Assembly: GCF_018388445.1 (NCBI RefSeq)
Contig: NZ_CP074405.1
Coordinates: 2,418,001 to 2,482,000, forward strand
Reading direction: 5' to 3'
Length of the DNA: 64,000 bases
DNA from: Cellulomonas wangleii
GTDB taxonomy: Bacteria; Actinomycetota; Actinomycetes; Actinomycetales; Cellulomonadaceae
How positions within the stretch are numbered: the first letter of the stretch is position 1; the number at the start of each line of letters is the position of its first letter. The notes under the pieces are model-generated. The model saw only the letters and a list, made by a program, of their open reading frames with translations. It was not told the origin of the DNA and searched no databases. The position numbers and the translations under genes are program-made. Shown in pieces: positions 18,201 to 26,284 of this stretch.

Positions 18201-18370
18201 AGCTCGCCGGTGGCGGTCAGCCACACACCGCCGTCGTTGAGGTCCACCCGCGCCAGCGGGAAGCCGCGGTCCATCAGCGCGAGGGTGAGCACCAGGGCCG
18301 GCACGGTGACGACCGCCGCGACCGTGGTCACCGGGCGCCGGCGCCACGTGCGGGGGTCCCACCACGTCAC
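12203..18370 (-). CDS. Giant membrane-anchored Ig-like/fibronectin type III protein
   Basis: A 2055-residue protein. An N-terminal WWDPRTWRRRP basic patch and one membrane helix (about residues 13-33) anchor it. A region of short beta-repeats to about residue 340 resembles a propeller, and an acidic E/D-rich spacer follows. A long array of cadherin/Ig-like repeats comes next, each with variants of PPVAVDDxxxVRAG...VLxNDxD (roughly 370-1420). Six fibronectin type III domains follow at the C terminus (roughly 1430-2050), each with a T-A-T-W/V-S-W core. The start is the GTG at 18368-18370, overlapping the kinase stop (GTGA); a longer frame exists but lies within the kinase gene. It probably spans the cell wall, where the kinase could sense or control it. 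Confidence 0.9.
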   Translation of the reverse strand: MTWWDPRTWRRRPVTTVAAVVTVPALVLTLALMDRGFPLARVDLNDGGVWLTATGELRVGRYNVPVEELDGGLVTTGSTFDVHQDGGWVLLKELTAVSVVDPASVATTTQLATADTEVSMAAGRVAFVDRVGDTWVRPMGELDLLDLGDDAPDLQLGEGGAAVVARSGAVLAVAPQDGAVTLVPATQPVAPQRLGALGEVTVNAVTAVGDELVVLSGSTVRTLAGEVTVDDTDLVLQQPGPAARTVLLSGTSALWEVPLDGGAPRRHDTTGSGRPAAPVRVGDCAYAAWASAVGSSLRLCDGKDPVVEDLETMTAADRLEFRVNRGFVVLNETVGGRVWLPQEDTAVRVPDWADIVPEDEPEESEEDSETGDVTQEPVTECSEQSAPPVAVDDEYGVRAGRTRVLPVIDNDSSSDCGILVISVLDALPPDFGTVERIRGGRALQVHVLEGATGTAELRYTVTDGRGLNAPATATVRLTVSDGDAPPEQVRTSTLTVETGGRLVHGVLADFTDPDGDDLLLVGATADPAAGTARFRQDGVLTFAADGGALGRTTVAVQVSDGTNVVEGQVAVDVRAAGSVPPQIDPVHVVTYVGQEVEVRPLDAVRSASADPPRLAAVSDTVGATIVPDLQAGTFVFKAPRAQSYYVTFVVSAGPQQATGIARVDVREWPEQAQPPVAVRDLALLPAGGEVTIDPLANDEDPADNVLVLQSVTVPEGSGLQVAVLEHRYVQIRAGRTPDGPVVLGYDVSNGSATARGEIVVQPVPPSASSQPPVVPNVEATVRAGGVVTIPVLEGASDPDGDRLTVLRELPEPLAAGDGLLFVSGDVLRYQAPDRALTARATFAVQDTAGNVTAATVTVRVHESDPATKSPPRPKDVDARVFDGDRVRIPVPLVGIDDDGDGVTLLGQASAPSLGRVVEVGPDWIEYEADPDSRGTDTFTYAVEDWVGQRAVARVRVGIAPRPSGVSEVVAVDDAVTLRPGQRVEVRVLANDIDSTSRELRLESIEPPEGVVAEIQGRRIVVTAPSTPGVVPIPYLVTNDGGGRDYGVLTVTVTDDAPVLPPVARDVLVPAIDTLGRTEVSVDVLAVAQNPSGPLSDLEVSVPSSHADVARVTADGDVVVTLVDHAQNVPYRLVNRTSPDADAYAFITVPALGFFPPQLRPRAPELRVASGEQLVIPLAEHVQVAPGREPTIADPTQVTAPRSDGAELVQDAGTLVFRSAPGYAGPASISVPVTDRTGPTDATARTTLLTLQITVYAVDDHPPTFDGATIEVEPGEAAKRVELLALTRGPEQAEGSASPADRYGYRMVSGTPAGFAVSLVGSQLQVSADTDTPKGTTGRLELQVTYGRSGVLDVAVDLRVVASTRRTATVQNFVVDDGAQGRDSTVRVLENAVNPFPEKGPLTVVGAVVETAGAGTAGASADSVTIRPDSDFIGQMVVRFRVRDVTGDPGREVEGRITVRVSGVPLAPVPPRIGEIRDRTVVLSWTAPDNRGEPITEYRVTASPGGITRSCVSTTCTVDGLTNDVEYTFTVAARNRIGWSEESPASAPARPDAVPEVPAAPRLVFGDQSVTATWEAPASVGSAVSSYTLEISPAPESGPVSRTTTATSYTFDRLRNGVAYAVRVRAHNKAPEPSGWSMWSATEVPAGVPDAPDGLVATRENTPLGGQISVAWGDTRPNGDAIQGYQLVISGGSGGGTFALSADARSYPFVGAANGVEYTFELRARNKAGLGAPAVARSMTFGVPEGVTGVVARGAVGGDPGNGSVDVTWSRAGDRGSPVTDYRVKVTVNGNVSESSVGTGTSTSVSGLRGGDPVTIQVQACNAAGCGDWSAAVRADPTPVTRPTGVSGLGEPVPAWNGDRQVTSVSASWTAVTWGGSDGSYRVEFYVDDRLTETQTVTGTSAASSAGMPSFNIVNRRATFRVVVTPVNRAGEGGRAASEVRVTRASAPDDVRGGFGLTVAADGSTVSATWSPPDDGGAGIIGYDVEVAVNGTWRSLGRVAQASLQGAVLQTPAPADSRVSVRVKAVNEIGSSSRWGESQQVTVPAAPAPPDPGDGG

Positions 18371-19866
18371 GGCGCGCACCCCTGCGCGGGACGCGCGCTC
18401 GCGGAGCGGTCCGCCCGCACGATGGACACCTGGATGCACACCTCACCCGTCCCCTGGTCGGCGGGGACGGTGACGCTCTCCTGGTCCACCAGCTCCAGGG
18501 TGGGCTCACCGGTCACGGCGAGCACGCCCCACAGGTACCTGTCCCCGTCCTGCGGGTCCGGATTCTGCCACGTGAACGTCACCGCCCCGTCCGCCGCGCG
18601 CGTGCCGGCGAGCGAGTGCGGTGCGGGCACCGGGGCCGCCGCCGGACCGGTCTGCGGCGCGGCCAGGCTGTCGGTGGGCGCGACCGGCCCGGTGGGGTCC
18701 GCACCCCCGAGTGTGGTCACCAGGACCGTGCCCACCGCGGCGACCACGACCACGGCCGCGGCAGCGGCCACCCGGGCACCCCGGCGCGGCTCCGGGCCGA
18801 CCGGGACCCCGACCGGCGGCGGCGCCGGCGGTGCGGGAGCGGGAGGCACGAGCGTGGGGCGACCCACCACGACGGCGCGCGCACGGGTCGCGTCCTCGTC
18901 GTCGACACGGCGGCCGATGGCCGCGCCGGGGACCGCGACGCCGCGCAGGCGGGTCGCGTCGTCGTCGGACCGCGTGTCGCCGGCAGCGCCGCCCGGGTCG
19001 TCGGGGAGGTCGAGCGGCGTCACCGGCAGCCGGAGCGCCGCCTCCACCTCCTGCAGGGCGCGGGCGACCGCGACCGCCGACGCGTGCCGGCGCGACGGGT
19101 GCTTCGCCATCGCCCGCTCGAGCACCGCCTGGAGCTGCTGCGGGACGTCGTCGCGTCCCACCGGCGGCAGCGGCGAGCGCTCGATGCGCGCCACGAGCTG
19201 CTGCGCGCTGTTGTTGCCGCCCGGCAGCTCGAACGGGGTGCGACCGGCGAGCAGCGAGTAGATCGTCGCCGCGAGCGCGTAGACGTCCGAGCGCTCGTCC
19301 CCGCCGGGGTGCTCGGCCAGCATCTCGGGCGGCGACCACGGGATCGACATGCCGATGGTCTGCGCGGCCGGACCGGTGGTCGCCGCGATGCCGAAGTCGG
19401 TGAGCGCGGGCCACCCGAAGTCGGTGGTCAGCACGTTGGCGGGCTTGATGTCGCGGTGCAGGATGCCCGCGCGGTGCGCGGTCTCCACCGCGGACGCGAG
19501 CCGCACGCCGATGCGCAGGACCTCGGGCACGGGCATCCGCTCGGCGCGGTACCGCTCGGCCAGGCCGGGGCGCGAGCAGTACTCCATGACGAGGAACGGG
19601 CGTCCGTCGGCCGCGATGGCGGCGTGGTGGATCGTGACGATCGAGGGGTGGTGCGACAGCTGCGCCATGAGGTTGGCCTCGGTCTGGAACCGCTGGCGCA
19701 CGTCGTCGTCGAGGCTGCCCGCGAGCAGCACCTTCACCGCCACGTCGCGGCGCGGCAGGTGCTGGCGGTACAGGAAGACGTCGGCGAAGCCCCCGAGCCC
19801 GAGCACGCGCACGTACTCGTAGCCCGGCAGGTCCGGCGGCGCGGACGCCTCACGGCGAGCGGTCAC
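18367..19866 (-). CDS. Membrane Ser/Thr protein kinase (PknB-like)
   Basis: A 499-residue protein. The kinase domain (about 15-275) has a Gly-rich loop GLGGFADVF, the ATP-contacting Lys in VAVKV, the catalytic loop HRDIKPANV and DFG, so it should be active. A linker precedes a single membrane helix (about 362-384), and a small extracellular C-terminal domain with one Cys near the C terminus follows; there are no PASTA repeats. It is translationally coupled to both neighbours: its start overlaps the FHA stop and its stop overlaps the giant Ig/FN3 start. The cluster supplies a matching PP2C phosphatase and two FHA readers. Confidence 0.95.
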   Translation of the reverse strand: MTARREASAPPDLPGYEYVRVLGLGGFADVFLYRQHLPRRDVAVKVLLAGSLDDDVRQRFQTEANLMAQLSHHPSIVTIHHAAIAADGRPFLVMEYCSRPGLAERYRAERMPVPEVLRIGVRLASAVETAHRAGILHRDIKPANVLTTDFGWPALTDFGIAATTGPAAQTIGMSIPWSPPEMLAEHPGGDERSDVYALAATIYSLLAGRTPFELPGGNNSAQQLVARIERSPLPPVGRDDVPQQLQAVLERAMAKHPSRRHASAVAVARALQEVEAALRLPVTPLDLPDDPGGAAGDTRSDDDATRLRGVAVPGAAIGRRVDDEDATRARAVVVGRPTLVPPAPAPPAPPPVGVPVGPEPRRGARVAAAAAVVVVAAVGTVLVTTLGGADPTGPVAPTDSLAAPQTGPAAAPVPAPHSLAGTRAADGAVTFTWQNPDPQDGDRYLWGVLAVTGEPTLELVDQESVTVPADQGTGEVCIQVSIVRADRSASARPAQGCAP

Positions 19867-21431
19867 GCGGTGCGCTCCACCGTGAACGTCACACCGTCAC
19901 CCAGGTCCACCACCTCGTCCGTGCCGACGACGCTCGGCTCACCGGGGTGCAGCCGCCGCACGCCCTCACCCCGGCGCGACACGTGCACGCCGTTGGTGGA
20001 GTCGAGGTCGGTCACGACGACGTGCTCACCCTCGAGCCGCACCTCGGCGTGCGTGCGCGAGATGTCCTGGTTGGGGCTCGGCACCGTGACGAGCCGGGGC
20101 AGCTCGCGGTTGGTGACCCGGGCCACCTGCGGCGCGCGCCCCAGGAGCACGGCGCGGTCGAGCGTCACGACGAGGCCCGTGGACAGCACGAGACGCGCGG
20201 CCGTCGGTGCGGGCTCGGGCGTCGGGAACGGTCCGGACGCGCCGTCCTGGGACCAGGCCGGGAGGCGGTCGCGCAGCCGCGCCAGGTCGCTCGACAGGAT
20301 CGTCATCCCGTCGTGGTCGTCGGCGGCCGTCTCGAGGACGTCCGGCCGCCCGGAGACCAGCGAGACGTGGCCGGCCTCGGAGCCCGAGGTCGCGGCACCG
20401 ACGGACGCGGCCGTGAGCGGCGCGTCCAGCGCGGTCGCCGTCGCCGGCTCGGCGGTCGTCAGGGGCCACCACGGGATCTCGGCGGCCGGCTCCGGCTCGG
20501 GCTCCCGCGGCTGCTCCTGCGCCGGCGCGACGGGCCAGGCGTCGAACGACGACCACCCCGTCGGTCCGTCCGTCGCCGACACGGGCTCCTCGAGCTCCAC
20601 GACCTCGACCACCGGCTCCGGCGCGACGGGCTCCGGCTCCACCACGGGCTCCGGCTCCACAGCGGCCAGCACGACGGGCTCGGCCTCCACAGCCGTCGGC
20701 TCGACGTGCTCCGCCTCCACACGCTCCGGCTCGACGTCCACGGGCTCGACGTCCACGGGCTCGACGTCCACGGACGCGACGTGCCGAACCTCGGACGCCA
20801 CCGGCTCGGTCTGCTCCGGCCCGGTCCGCTCCGGCTCGGTCTGCTCCGGCTCGGTCCGCTCCGGCTCCGCGACCGGCGTGGGCGGGGCGGCCGCCGTCAC
20901 CTCGGGCGGCGGCGCGGCCGCCACGACGGGCTGCTCGTGCGTGGCGGTCCCGACCGCGTCGACGACCTCCTGGGCACGGTCGTCGACCCTGCCCGACCGC
21001 AGGCCCGCAGCCCGCACGACGCCACCCACGAACGGCCACCAGTCCGCCGTGCCCGGCACGGCGGCGTCGACCACGACCTCCAGACCCGCCACGCCGAGCG
21101 CGCGGTGCTCGGTCCACACGGCACCCTCGCCGGCGGCGACCTCCTGCACGCCGTCGGCACCGTGCAGGCGCAGCCGCAGCGGCCCTCGCAGCACGGCGTG
21201 CACGGCACCGTCGTCGTCGGTGCGCACCACGGCGAACCCGGGCAGGGCGGCGAAGCCGTCGGCCGCCACCACGCCGAGGGCACCCAGGACGTCGCCGCCG
21301 GCGCTCGCCACCTGCCACAGCCCGTCCACCACGCGACGTGCCGCGCCGGGCTCCACCAGAGCGAGGAACCCCTCACCGGCGACGGCGGTCCACCGGCCGT
21401 CCTGGTACTCGTGGTGCGCGCGCTCGGTCAT
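19863..21431 (-). CDS. FHA-domain protein with Glu/Pro repeat linker
   Basis: A 522-residue protein. A conserved N-terminal globular part (about 1-150) is followed by a long low-complexity linker of E-P-x-x-x-E-P type with VDVEP repeats (about 175-275) and a C-terminal FHA domain (about 415-515) with LGRAP, SRTHAEV and DSTNGVHV. It should bind phosphothreonine marks made by the adjacent kinase. The ATG at 21429-21431 overlaps the PP2C stop (ATGA), which fixes the start; an in-frame extension upstream would lie wholly inside the phosphatase gene. Its stop overlaps the kinase start. Confidence 0.92.
   Translation of the reverse strand: MTERAHHEYQDGRWTAVAGEGFLALVEPGAARRVVDGLWQVASAGGDVLGALGVVAADGFAALPGFAVVRTDDDGAVHAVLRGPLRLRLHGADGVQEVAAGEGAVWTEHRALGVAGLEVVVDAAVPGTADWWPFVGGVVRAAGLRSGRVDDRAQEVVDAVGTATHEQPVVAAAPPPEVTAAAPPTPVAEPERTEPEQTEPERTGPEQTEPVASEVRHVASVDVEPVDVEPVDVEPERVEAEHVEPTAVEAEPVVLAAVEPEPVVEPEPVAPEPVVEVVELEEPVSATDGPTGWSSFDAWPVAPAQEQPREPEPEPAAEIPWWPLTTAEPATATALDAPLTAASVGAATSGSEAGHVSLVSGRPDVLETAADDHDGMTILSSDLARLRDRLPAWSQDGASGPFPTPEPAPTAARLVLSTGLVVTLDRAVLLGRAPQVARVTNRELPRLVTVPSPNQDISRTHAEVRLEGEHVVVTDLDSTNGVHVSRRGEGVRRLHPGEPSVVGTDEVVDLGDGVTFTVERTA
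20731..20775. repeat. Tandem 15-bp repeat, three copies
   Basis: TCGACGTCCACGGGC occurs twice exactly and a third time with changes in its last bases, head to tail, encoding the VDVEP repeats of the FHA protein linker. A looser related 15-bp periodicity continues at about 20801-20870. Such repeats can change copy number by slippage without breaking the frame. Confidence 0.8.
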
Positions 21432-22315
21432 GCGGGGTCCTCCTGGACGTGGTCGGCCGCGGTCGCGGGCGGGACGAGCGAGGGGTCGGGACGTGCCGCC
21501 GGCCGACGGGGCACGGTGGCGCCGTTGAGCATCTCGTCCCACAGGTGCGGCCCGAGGTCGGGCGCCGAGCGCGGCGCGGTGGCGTGGGTCTGCTCGGGCG
21601 CGGTGGCGGTGGCGACGTCGACGACGACCGCGCTCACGTTGTCGCGCCCGCCGCGCTCGAGGGCCTCCTGCACGAGCATCGCCGCTGCCTCCTGCGGGTC
21701 GTCGACGGACGCCAGGACGCGCCCGATCTCGTGGTCCGCGAGCTCGCGCGTCAGGCCGTCGGTGCAGACCAGCAGCCGGTCGTCGGCACCGGCGGGCAGC
21801 AGCCAGTAGTCCGGCTCGGGGGGCTCGCCCGTCCCCAGGGCACGGGTCAGCACGTGGCGCTCGGGGTGCCGGCGCGCGGCGTCGGGCGACAGGTCGCCCG
21901 AGTCCAGCAGCTCCTGCACGACCGAGTGGTCGACGCTCACCTGCGTCAGCGCGGCGTCCGACCAGCGGTACACGCGCGAGTCCCCCACGTTGAACACGAG
22001 CCAGTACCAGCCGCCGTCGTGCTCCGTCACCGCGACCCCGGAGACGGTCGTCCCACCCTGGCGCCCGCGCGTGAACTCCGTGCGGATGCGCGTCGACGTG
22101 CGCGCGAAGCAGGCGTGCACGTCGTCGGACGACGCGGACGGCTGACCCGCGAGCTGGGCGAACTCCTCGACCGCGATCCTGCTGGCGAGGTCGCCCGCGT
22201 CGTGCCCACCCATGCCGTCGGCGACGAGGAACACCGGGGGGTACGCGAGGAGCGCGTCCTCGTTCACCTCACGGACCCGACCTCGGTCCGTCGCCGAACC
22301 CCACGACGTTCGCAC
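21428..22315 (-). CDS. PP2C-family Ser/Thr protein phosphatase (PstP-like)
   Basis: A 295-residue protein with all metal-binding PPM motifs: VNEDA and FLVADGMGGHDAGD near the N terminus, GGTTVSGVAV, NVGDSRVYR, VCTDGLTREL and GGRDNVSAVVVDV. It should reverse phosphorylation by the cluster kinase. The GTG at 22313-22315 is preceded by GGGGTGG. The 90 bases upstream, to the end of the hydrolase gene, probably hold the promoter of the whole eight-gene cluster, although I could not identify a convincing -10/-35 pair there. Confidence 0.94.
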   Translation of the reverse strand: MRTSWGSATDRGRVREVNEDALLAYPPVFLVADGMGGHDAGDLASRIAVEEFAQLAGQPSASSDDVHACFARTSTRIRTEFTRGRQGGTTVSGVAVTEHDGGWYWLVFNVGDSRVYRWSDAALTQVSVDHSVVQELLDSGDLSPDAARRHPERHVLTRALGTGEPPEPDYWLLPAGADDRLLVCTDGLTRELADHEIGRVLASVDDPQEAAAMLVQEALERGGRDNVSAVVVDVATATAPEQTHATAPRSAPDLGPHLWDEMLNGATVPRRPAARPDPSLVPPATAADHVQEDPA

Positions 22316-22405
22316 TGCACCACCCCGTCCCGACCTGAGAAGTCATCGGCGCACATGGTGCCTCACCTGAGCCGAACGGTTCACGTCCGTCCGCCCAGTT
22401 CACCC

Positions 22406-23995
22406 TCAGATGTTGAGCTGGAAGACACCCCAGTAGGCCAGGACGACCAGCAGGACGGCGGAAGCCGCGACGACGCCGGAGGCCGCGACACGCCGCACCA
22501 CGCCCGGTGCGACCGGCACGCCCTCCTCGCGCGCGTCGTGGGCGCGGTGCGCGAGGAGCACGGCGGCGAGCACGGCGCCGACTCCCAGCACGCGCACCCC
22601 GATCCACCCGCCCTGCACGACCCAGGCGTTGCGCTCGTAGTCGAGCGCGAGGCGTGCGACGGCCAGCAGGTACCAGACCATCGCGCCGACCGTCGCCACC
22701 GTCACCCCGCCGAGCGCGACCAGCCGGCCGGCGATCCCCGGGGCGAAGCGACGGACCGGCGCCGCGGGGTCCCGGCGCGACCTGCCGCGCTCCACCACGC
22801 GTGCGACACCGACCGCGAGCCCGCACACCAGCATCAGCACCGGCGCACCGAGCACCAGCACCAGCAGCGCGACGCCGTCGCGCAGCCACCGGGGCTGCGG
22901 CACCGGGCCGGCGACGTAGGTCTGCTCGGGCTCCGCCCCGGCCACGCGCGGCGGGGTGTCCCCGGTCACGGGGAGCCCCAGGACCCAGCCGGCCAGGTCC
23001 CGCAGGAAGGGCTCGGTCGGCGAGCCGCCGACGCGGATCCCGTGGTCCGCCCCCTCGTAGTAGCGGACGGTGACGTCCTCGTTGCCCGCCTGCGCCAGGT
23101 CCGCCCGGACCTGCAGCGCCCCCTGGACGATCGGCATGGAGGCGTCCGCCGTGCCGTAGACGACCAGGACCGGCTGGGTCATGCGCTGCTGGTACGGCGC
23201 GACGTCGAAGTCCGCGTACTCGAACCCGCCGCCGGGCATCGACATGCCCACGGCCCGCGGGATGGCCCGGAACACCGCGTGCGGGACGCCGGTGTTGCGC
23301 AGGTAGGCGTCGACGGCGAAGGCCGCCTGCTGGCGCGGGGGCACGACCGGCGACGACACGAGCACCACACCGGCCATCGCGGGCTCCTCGGCCGCCATCA
23401 CGGGCGCGATCCACCCGCCCTCGCTCTCCGCGTACACCACGACACGCGCGGGGTCCACCTCGGGCCGGTCCCGCAGGAGCTCGAAGGAGTGCAGGTAGTC
23501 GCGGGCCATCGCCACGTAGTCGCGGTGCGCGGTGGAGTACGTGTCGAGCCGCTTGTCGGGCACCATCGCGACGACCCCCGCCTCCGCGAGGGACCGGGCC
23601 TGCTTGAGGAACGCCCGCTGGTACCGGCCCGTGCCCGCACCGTGGACGAACAGCACGGCCGGAGCCGGCTCCTCGACCCCCACGGGCAGGGAGATGCGTG
23701 CCCCGACGGTCGCCCCGTCCAGGGGCACCGTGACCTCGACCTCCCGCACGTCGTACCGCACGGCGGCGGGCGCGCCGCCGATCGCGGTGTCGGCGGTCGC
23801 GACCTCGATGCCCTCCTCGAGCGGCGCCGGGTCCCACGTCGGTCCGGTGACGGCGCCGACGACCGCGAGCAGCAGCGCGCCGAGCGCGACGCTCGCGACC
23901 AGTCGGTACGCCGAGCCGAACCGCGCGCCGCGCCGCGGCGGGCGGTCGTCCGGACGCGGGGCACGCCTCAGCGTGCCCGAGACCCCCAGTGCCAC
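22406..23995 (-). CDS. Membrane-bound alpha/beta-hydrolase
   Basis: A 529-residue protein. An N-terminal membrane helix (about 24-44) leads to an extracytoplasmic alpha/beta-hydrolase domain with an oxyanion-region FVHGAG motif, a nucleophile elbow VYAESEGG (Ser near residue 173), an acidic residue after VLVVYGTAD and the final His in GADHGI. About four membrane helices follow at the C terminus (about 355-525). The substrate is unknown; a lipase, esterase or peptidase is possible. The proposed GTG start at 23993-23995 comes one base after the era stop, suggesting coupling; upstream in-frame sequence lies inside era. Confidence 0.82.
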   Translation of the reverse strand: MALGVSGTLRRAPRPDDRPPRRGARFGSAYRLVASVALGALLLAVVGAVTGPTWDPAPLEEGIEVATADTAIGGAPAAVRYDVREVEVTVPLDGATVGARISLPVGVEEPAPAVLFVHGAGTGRYQRAFLKQARSLAEAGVVAMVPDKRLDTYSTAHRDYVAMARDYLHSFELLRDRPEVDPARVVVYAESEGGWIAPVMAAEEPAMAGVVLVSSPVVPPRQQAAFAVDAYLRNTGVPHAVFRAIPRAVGMSMPGGGFEYADFDVAPYQQRMTQPVLVVYGTADASMPIVQGALQVRADLAQAGNEDVTVRYYEGADHGIRVGGSPTEPFLRDLAGWVLGLPVTGDTPPRVAGAEPEQTYVAGPVPQPRWLRDGVALLVLVLGAPVLMLVCGLAVGVARVVERGRSRRDPAAPVRRFAPGIAGRLVALGGVTVATVGAMVWYLLAVARLALDYERNAWVVQGGWIGVRVLGVGAVLAAVLLAHRAHDAREEGVPVAPGVVRRVAASGVVAASAVLLVVLAYWGVFQLNI

Positions 23996-23996
23996 C

Positions 23997-24917
23997 TCAG
24001 AAGCCCAGCCGTCCGAGCTGCTTGGGGTCGCGCTGCCAGTCCTTGGCCACCTTGACGTGCAGGTCCAGGAAGACCCGGGCCCCGAGCAGCGCCTCGATCT
24101 GCGTGCGGGCGCGCGTGCCGACGTCGCGCAGGCGCGCGCCGCCGCGCCCGATGACGATCGCCTTCTGGCTGTCGCGCTCGACGAACAGGTGGACGCGCAC
24201 GTCCAGCAGCGGACGGCCGTCGGCACCCGGCGGCTGGTCCCGCGGCACGATCTCGTCGACGACGACCGCCAGGGAGTGCGGCAGCTCGTCGCGCACGCCC
24301 TCGAGCGCCGCCTCGCGCACCAGCTCGGCGACCATGACCTGCTCCGGCTCGTCGGTGAGCTCGCCCTCGGGGTACAGCGCGGGCCCCTCGGGCAGGTGCT
24401 TCACCAGGACGTCGGCCAGCACGTCCACCTGGTACCCGTCCCGCGAGGAGACGGGGACGATGTCGGCCCACTCCCCCAGCTGGTCGACGGCGATGAGCTG
24501 CTCGGCCAGGCGCGCGCGCGGCACGGTGTCGGTCTTGGTCACGATCGCGACCACGGGCGTGCCGGCCCGCCCGGGCGGCCTCAGCCGCGCGAGCTGCTCG
24601 GCGATGAAGCGGTCGCCGGGACCGATCTTCTCGTCGGCGGGCAGGCAGAACCCGATGACGTCGACCTCGGTCAGCGTGTCGCGCACCAGGTCGTTGAGCC
24701 GCTCGCCGAGCAGGGTGCGCGGCCGGTGCAGGCCGGGGGTGTCGACGAGCACGAGCTGGGCGTCCTCGCGGTGCACGATCCCGCGCACGACGTGGCGGGT
24801 GGTCTGCGGGCGCCCCGACGTGATGGCGACCTTCTGGCCGACGAGCGCGTTGGTGAGCGTGGACTTGCCGGTGTTGGGGCGGCCGACGAGGCACGCGAAG
24901 CCGGAACGGTGGGTCAT
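23997..24917 (-). CDS. era: GTPase Era
   Basis: A 306-residue Ras-like GTPase that binds 16S rRNA and helps mature the 30S subunit. G1 is GRPNTGKST, switch I lies in GRPQTTRH, G3 is DTPGLH and G4 is TKTD. The C-terminal KH domain contains IVIGRGGARL. Length is normal. It overlaps the stop of the preceding CBS-domain gene by ATGA, continuing the phoH-ybeY-corC-like-era order that is standard in actinobacteria. Confidence 0.97.
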   Translation of the reverse strand: MTHRSGFACLVGRPNTGKSTLTNALVGQKVAITSGRPQTTRHVVRGIVHREDAQLVLVDTPGLHRPRTLLGERLNDLVRDTLTEVDVIGFCLPADEKIGPGDRFIAEQLARLRPPGRAGTPVVAIVTKTDTVPRARLAEQLIAVDQLGEWADIVPVSSRDGYQVDVLADVLVKHLPEGPALYPEGELTDEPEQVMVAELVREAALEGVRDELPHSLAVVVDEIVPRDQPPGADGRPLLDVRVHLFVERDSQKAIVIGRGGARLRDVGTRARTQIEALLGARVFLDLHVKVAKDWQRDPKQLGRLGF

Positions 24918-26284
24918 CGGGCGGCCTCCGAGCCGTGGTCGCGCGCGGCGGGGGTGCCGCGCGCCGGGGTGCCGGCGGCCGAGGTGCCGCGGGCGGGGGT
25001 CGTGGGTGCGTCGTCGTCCGTCGCCGCGGCGCGGTGCACCAGCACCGTCGCGAGCCGCTTGCGGCGTCCCTCGACGCGCTCGGCCTGCAGCCGCAGGCCG
25101 TGGATCTCGCCCACCGACCCGGGCAGCGGCACCTTGCCGAGCGCCTTGGCCAGCAGGCCGGCGGCCGTGTCGACGTCCTCGTCCTCCACCGCGATGCCGA
25201 ACAGGTCACCGAGCTCGTCGCGCCCCAGGCGCGCCGGCACCCGGTAGCCGCCGTCGCCGAGGTCCTCGACGCCGGGTGCGCTGGTGTCGTGCTCGTCGGT
25301 GAGCTCCCCGACGATCTCCTCGAGGGCGTCCTCGATGGTGACCAGCCCGGCGATGCCGCCGTACTCGTCGACGACCAGGGCGATGTGGCTCGAGCCGTCG
25401 CGCAGCTCCAGCAGCAGCTCGTCGACGGGCTTCGACTCCGGCACGTACACGGGGGGCCGTGCCAGCGAGGACGCGGGCGCGTCGAGCGGGTCCTCGCCGG
25501 TGTGCACCGCCCCGTGGGCGCCGCGCGCGGGGATCCGCCGCACGACGTCCTTGAGGTAGAGCACGCCGACCACGTCGTCGACGGACTCGCCGACCACGGG
25601 CACGCGCGAGAAGCCCGAGCGCAGCAGCAGCGCCAGGACCTTGTGCAGCGGGGTGTCGGCCTGCGTCGTGATCATGTCCGTGCGGGGCACCATCACCTCG
25701 CGCGTGAGCGTGTCACCCAGCTCGAGCACGGAGCGGAACATCTCGCGCTCGTTGTCCTCGATCGCGTCGGACTCGCTGACCCGTTCGACCATGTCGCGCA
25801 GCTCGGCGTCGTCCTGCTCGCTCGTCGACTCCGACGGGTCGGCACGGCGCCCCACGCCACCGGCCAGGGCGGTGACGGCGAGCAGCAGCCGCGACAGGCT
25901 GGCGAGCACGCCCACGGGGTGGCGCCGCCCCATGCTGCGCGGGCTCACCCGCACCAGCAGGTACGCCACGACCGCGCACGCGGCGATGGCCAGCAGCGCC
26001 GTGGCCCACCACGACAGGGTGCCCGCGCTGATCGCCAGGGTCAGGCAGACCGTCGCGGTCATCTCCCCCAGCAGGCGGACGAACGCCGCGGCGGCGGCGA
26101 CGCGCGCGGGGTCGTCGACGAGCCGGCGCACGCGGGCTGCCGCACCGGGACGCTCCCCCTCGAGCTCGGCGACGCGGGCACGCGTGACGCGCAGCACCGC
26201 GACCTCACCGGCCGACAGCGCGGCCGCCAGGACGATCCCGAGCAGCGCGACGGTGAGGAGCAGGGCGACGGGGACGCCGCTCAT
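24914..26284 (-). CDS. CNNM/CorC-like transporter-associated protein (DUF21, CBS pair)
   Basis: A 456-residue protein. A DUF21 membrane domain (about 1-150, three to four helices), two CBS domains (about 195-320; the VMVPRTDM motif begins the first), a CorC_HlyC domain and an Ala/Pro/Thr-rich tail ending in imperfect ARGTP repeats. Members of this family act in Mg2+/Co2+ efflux or ion homeostasis and are often mislabelled haemolysins. The ATG at 26282-26284 overlaps the ybeY stop; the start is further supported by the membrane helix beginning directly after it. A longer frame upstream would lie inside ybeY. Confidence 0.92.
   Translation of the reverse strand: MSGVPVALLLTVALLGIVLAAALSAGEVAVLRVTRARVAELEGERPGAAARVRRLVDDPARVAAAAAFVRLLGEMTATVCLTLAISAGTLSWWATALLAIAACAVVAYLLVRVSPRSMGRRHPVGVLASLSRLLLAVTALAGGVGRRADPSESTSEQDDAELRDMVERVSESDAIEDNEREMFRSVLELGDTLTREVMVPRTDMITTQADTPLHKVLALLLRSGFSRVPVVGESVDDVVGVLYLKDVVRRIPARGAHGAVHTGEDPLDAPASSLARPPVYVPESKPVDELLLELRDGSSHIALVVDEYGGIAGLVTIEDALEEIVGELTDEHDTSAPGVEDLGDGGYRVPARLGRDELGDLFGIAVEDEDVDTAAGLLAKALGKVPLPGSVGEIHGLRLQAERVEGRRKRLATVLVHRAAATDDDAPTTPARGTSAAGTPARGTPAARDHGSEAAR

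Noticed and set aside
22269..24226. Extended N termini for the hydrolase inside era, and the opposite frame through it
   Set aside because: The extra residues are out-of-frame readings of era, with no hydrolase-like sequence.
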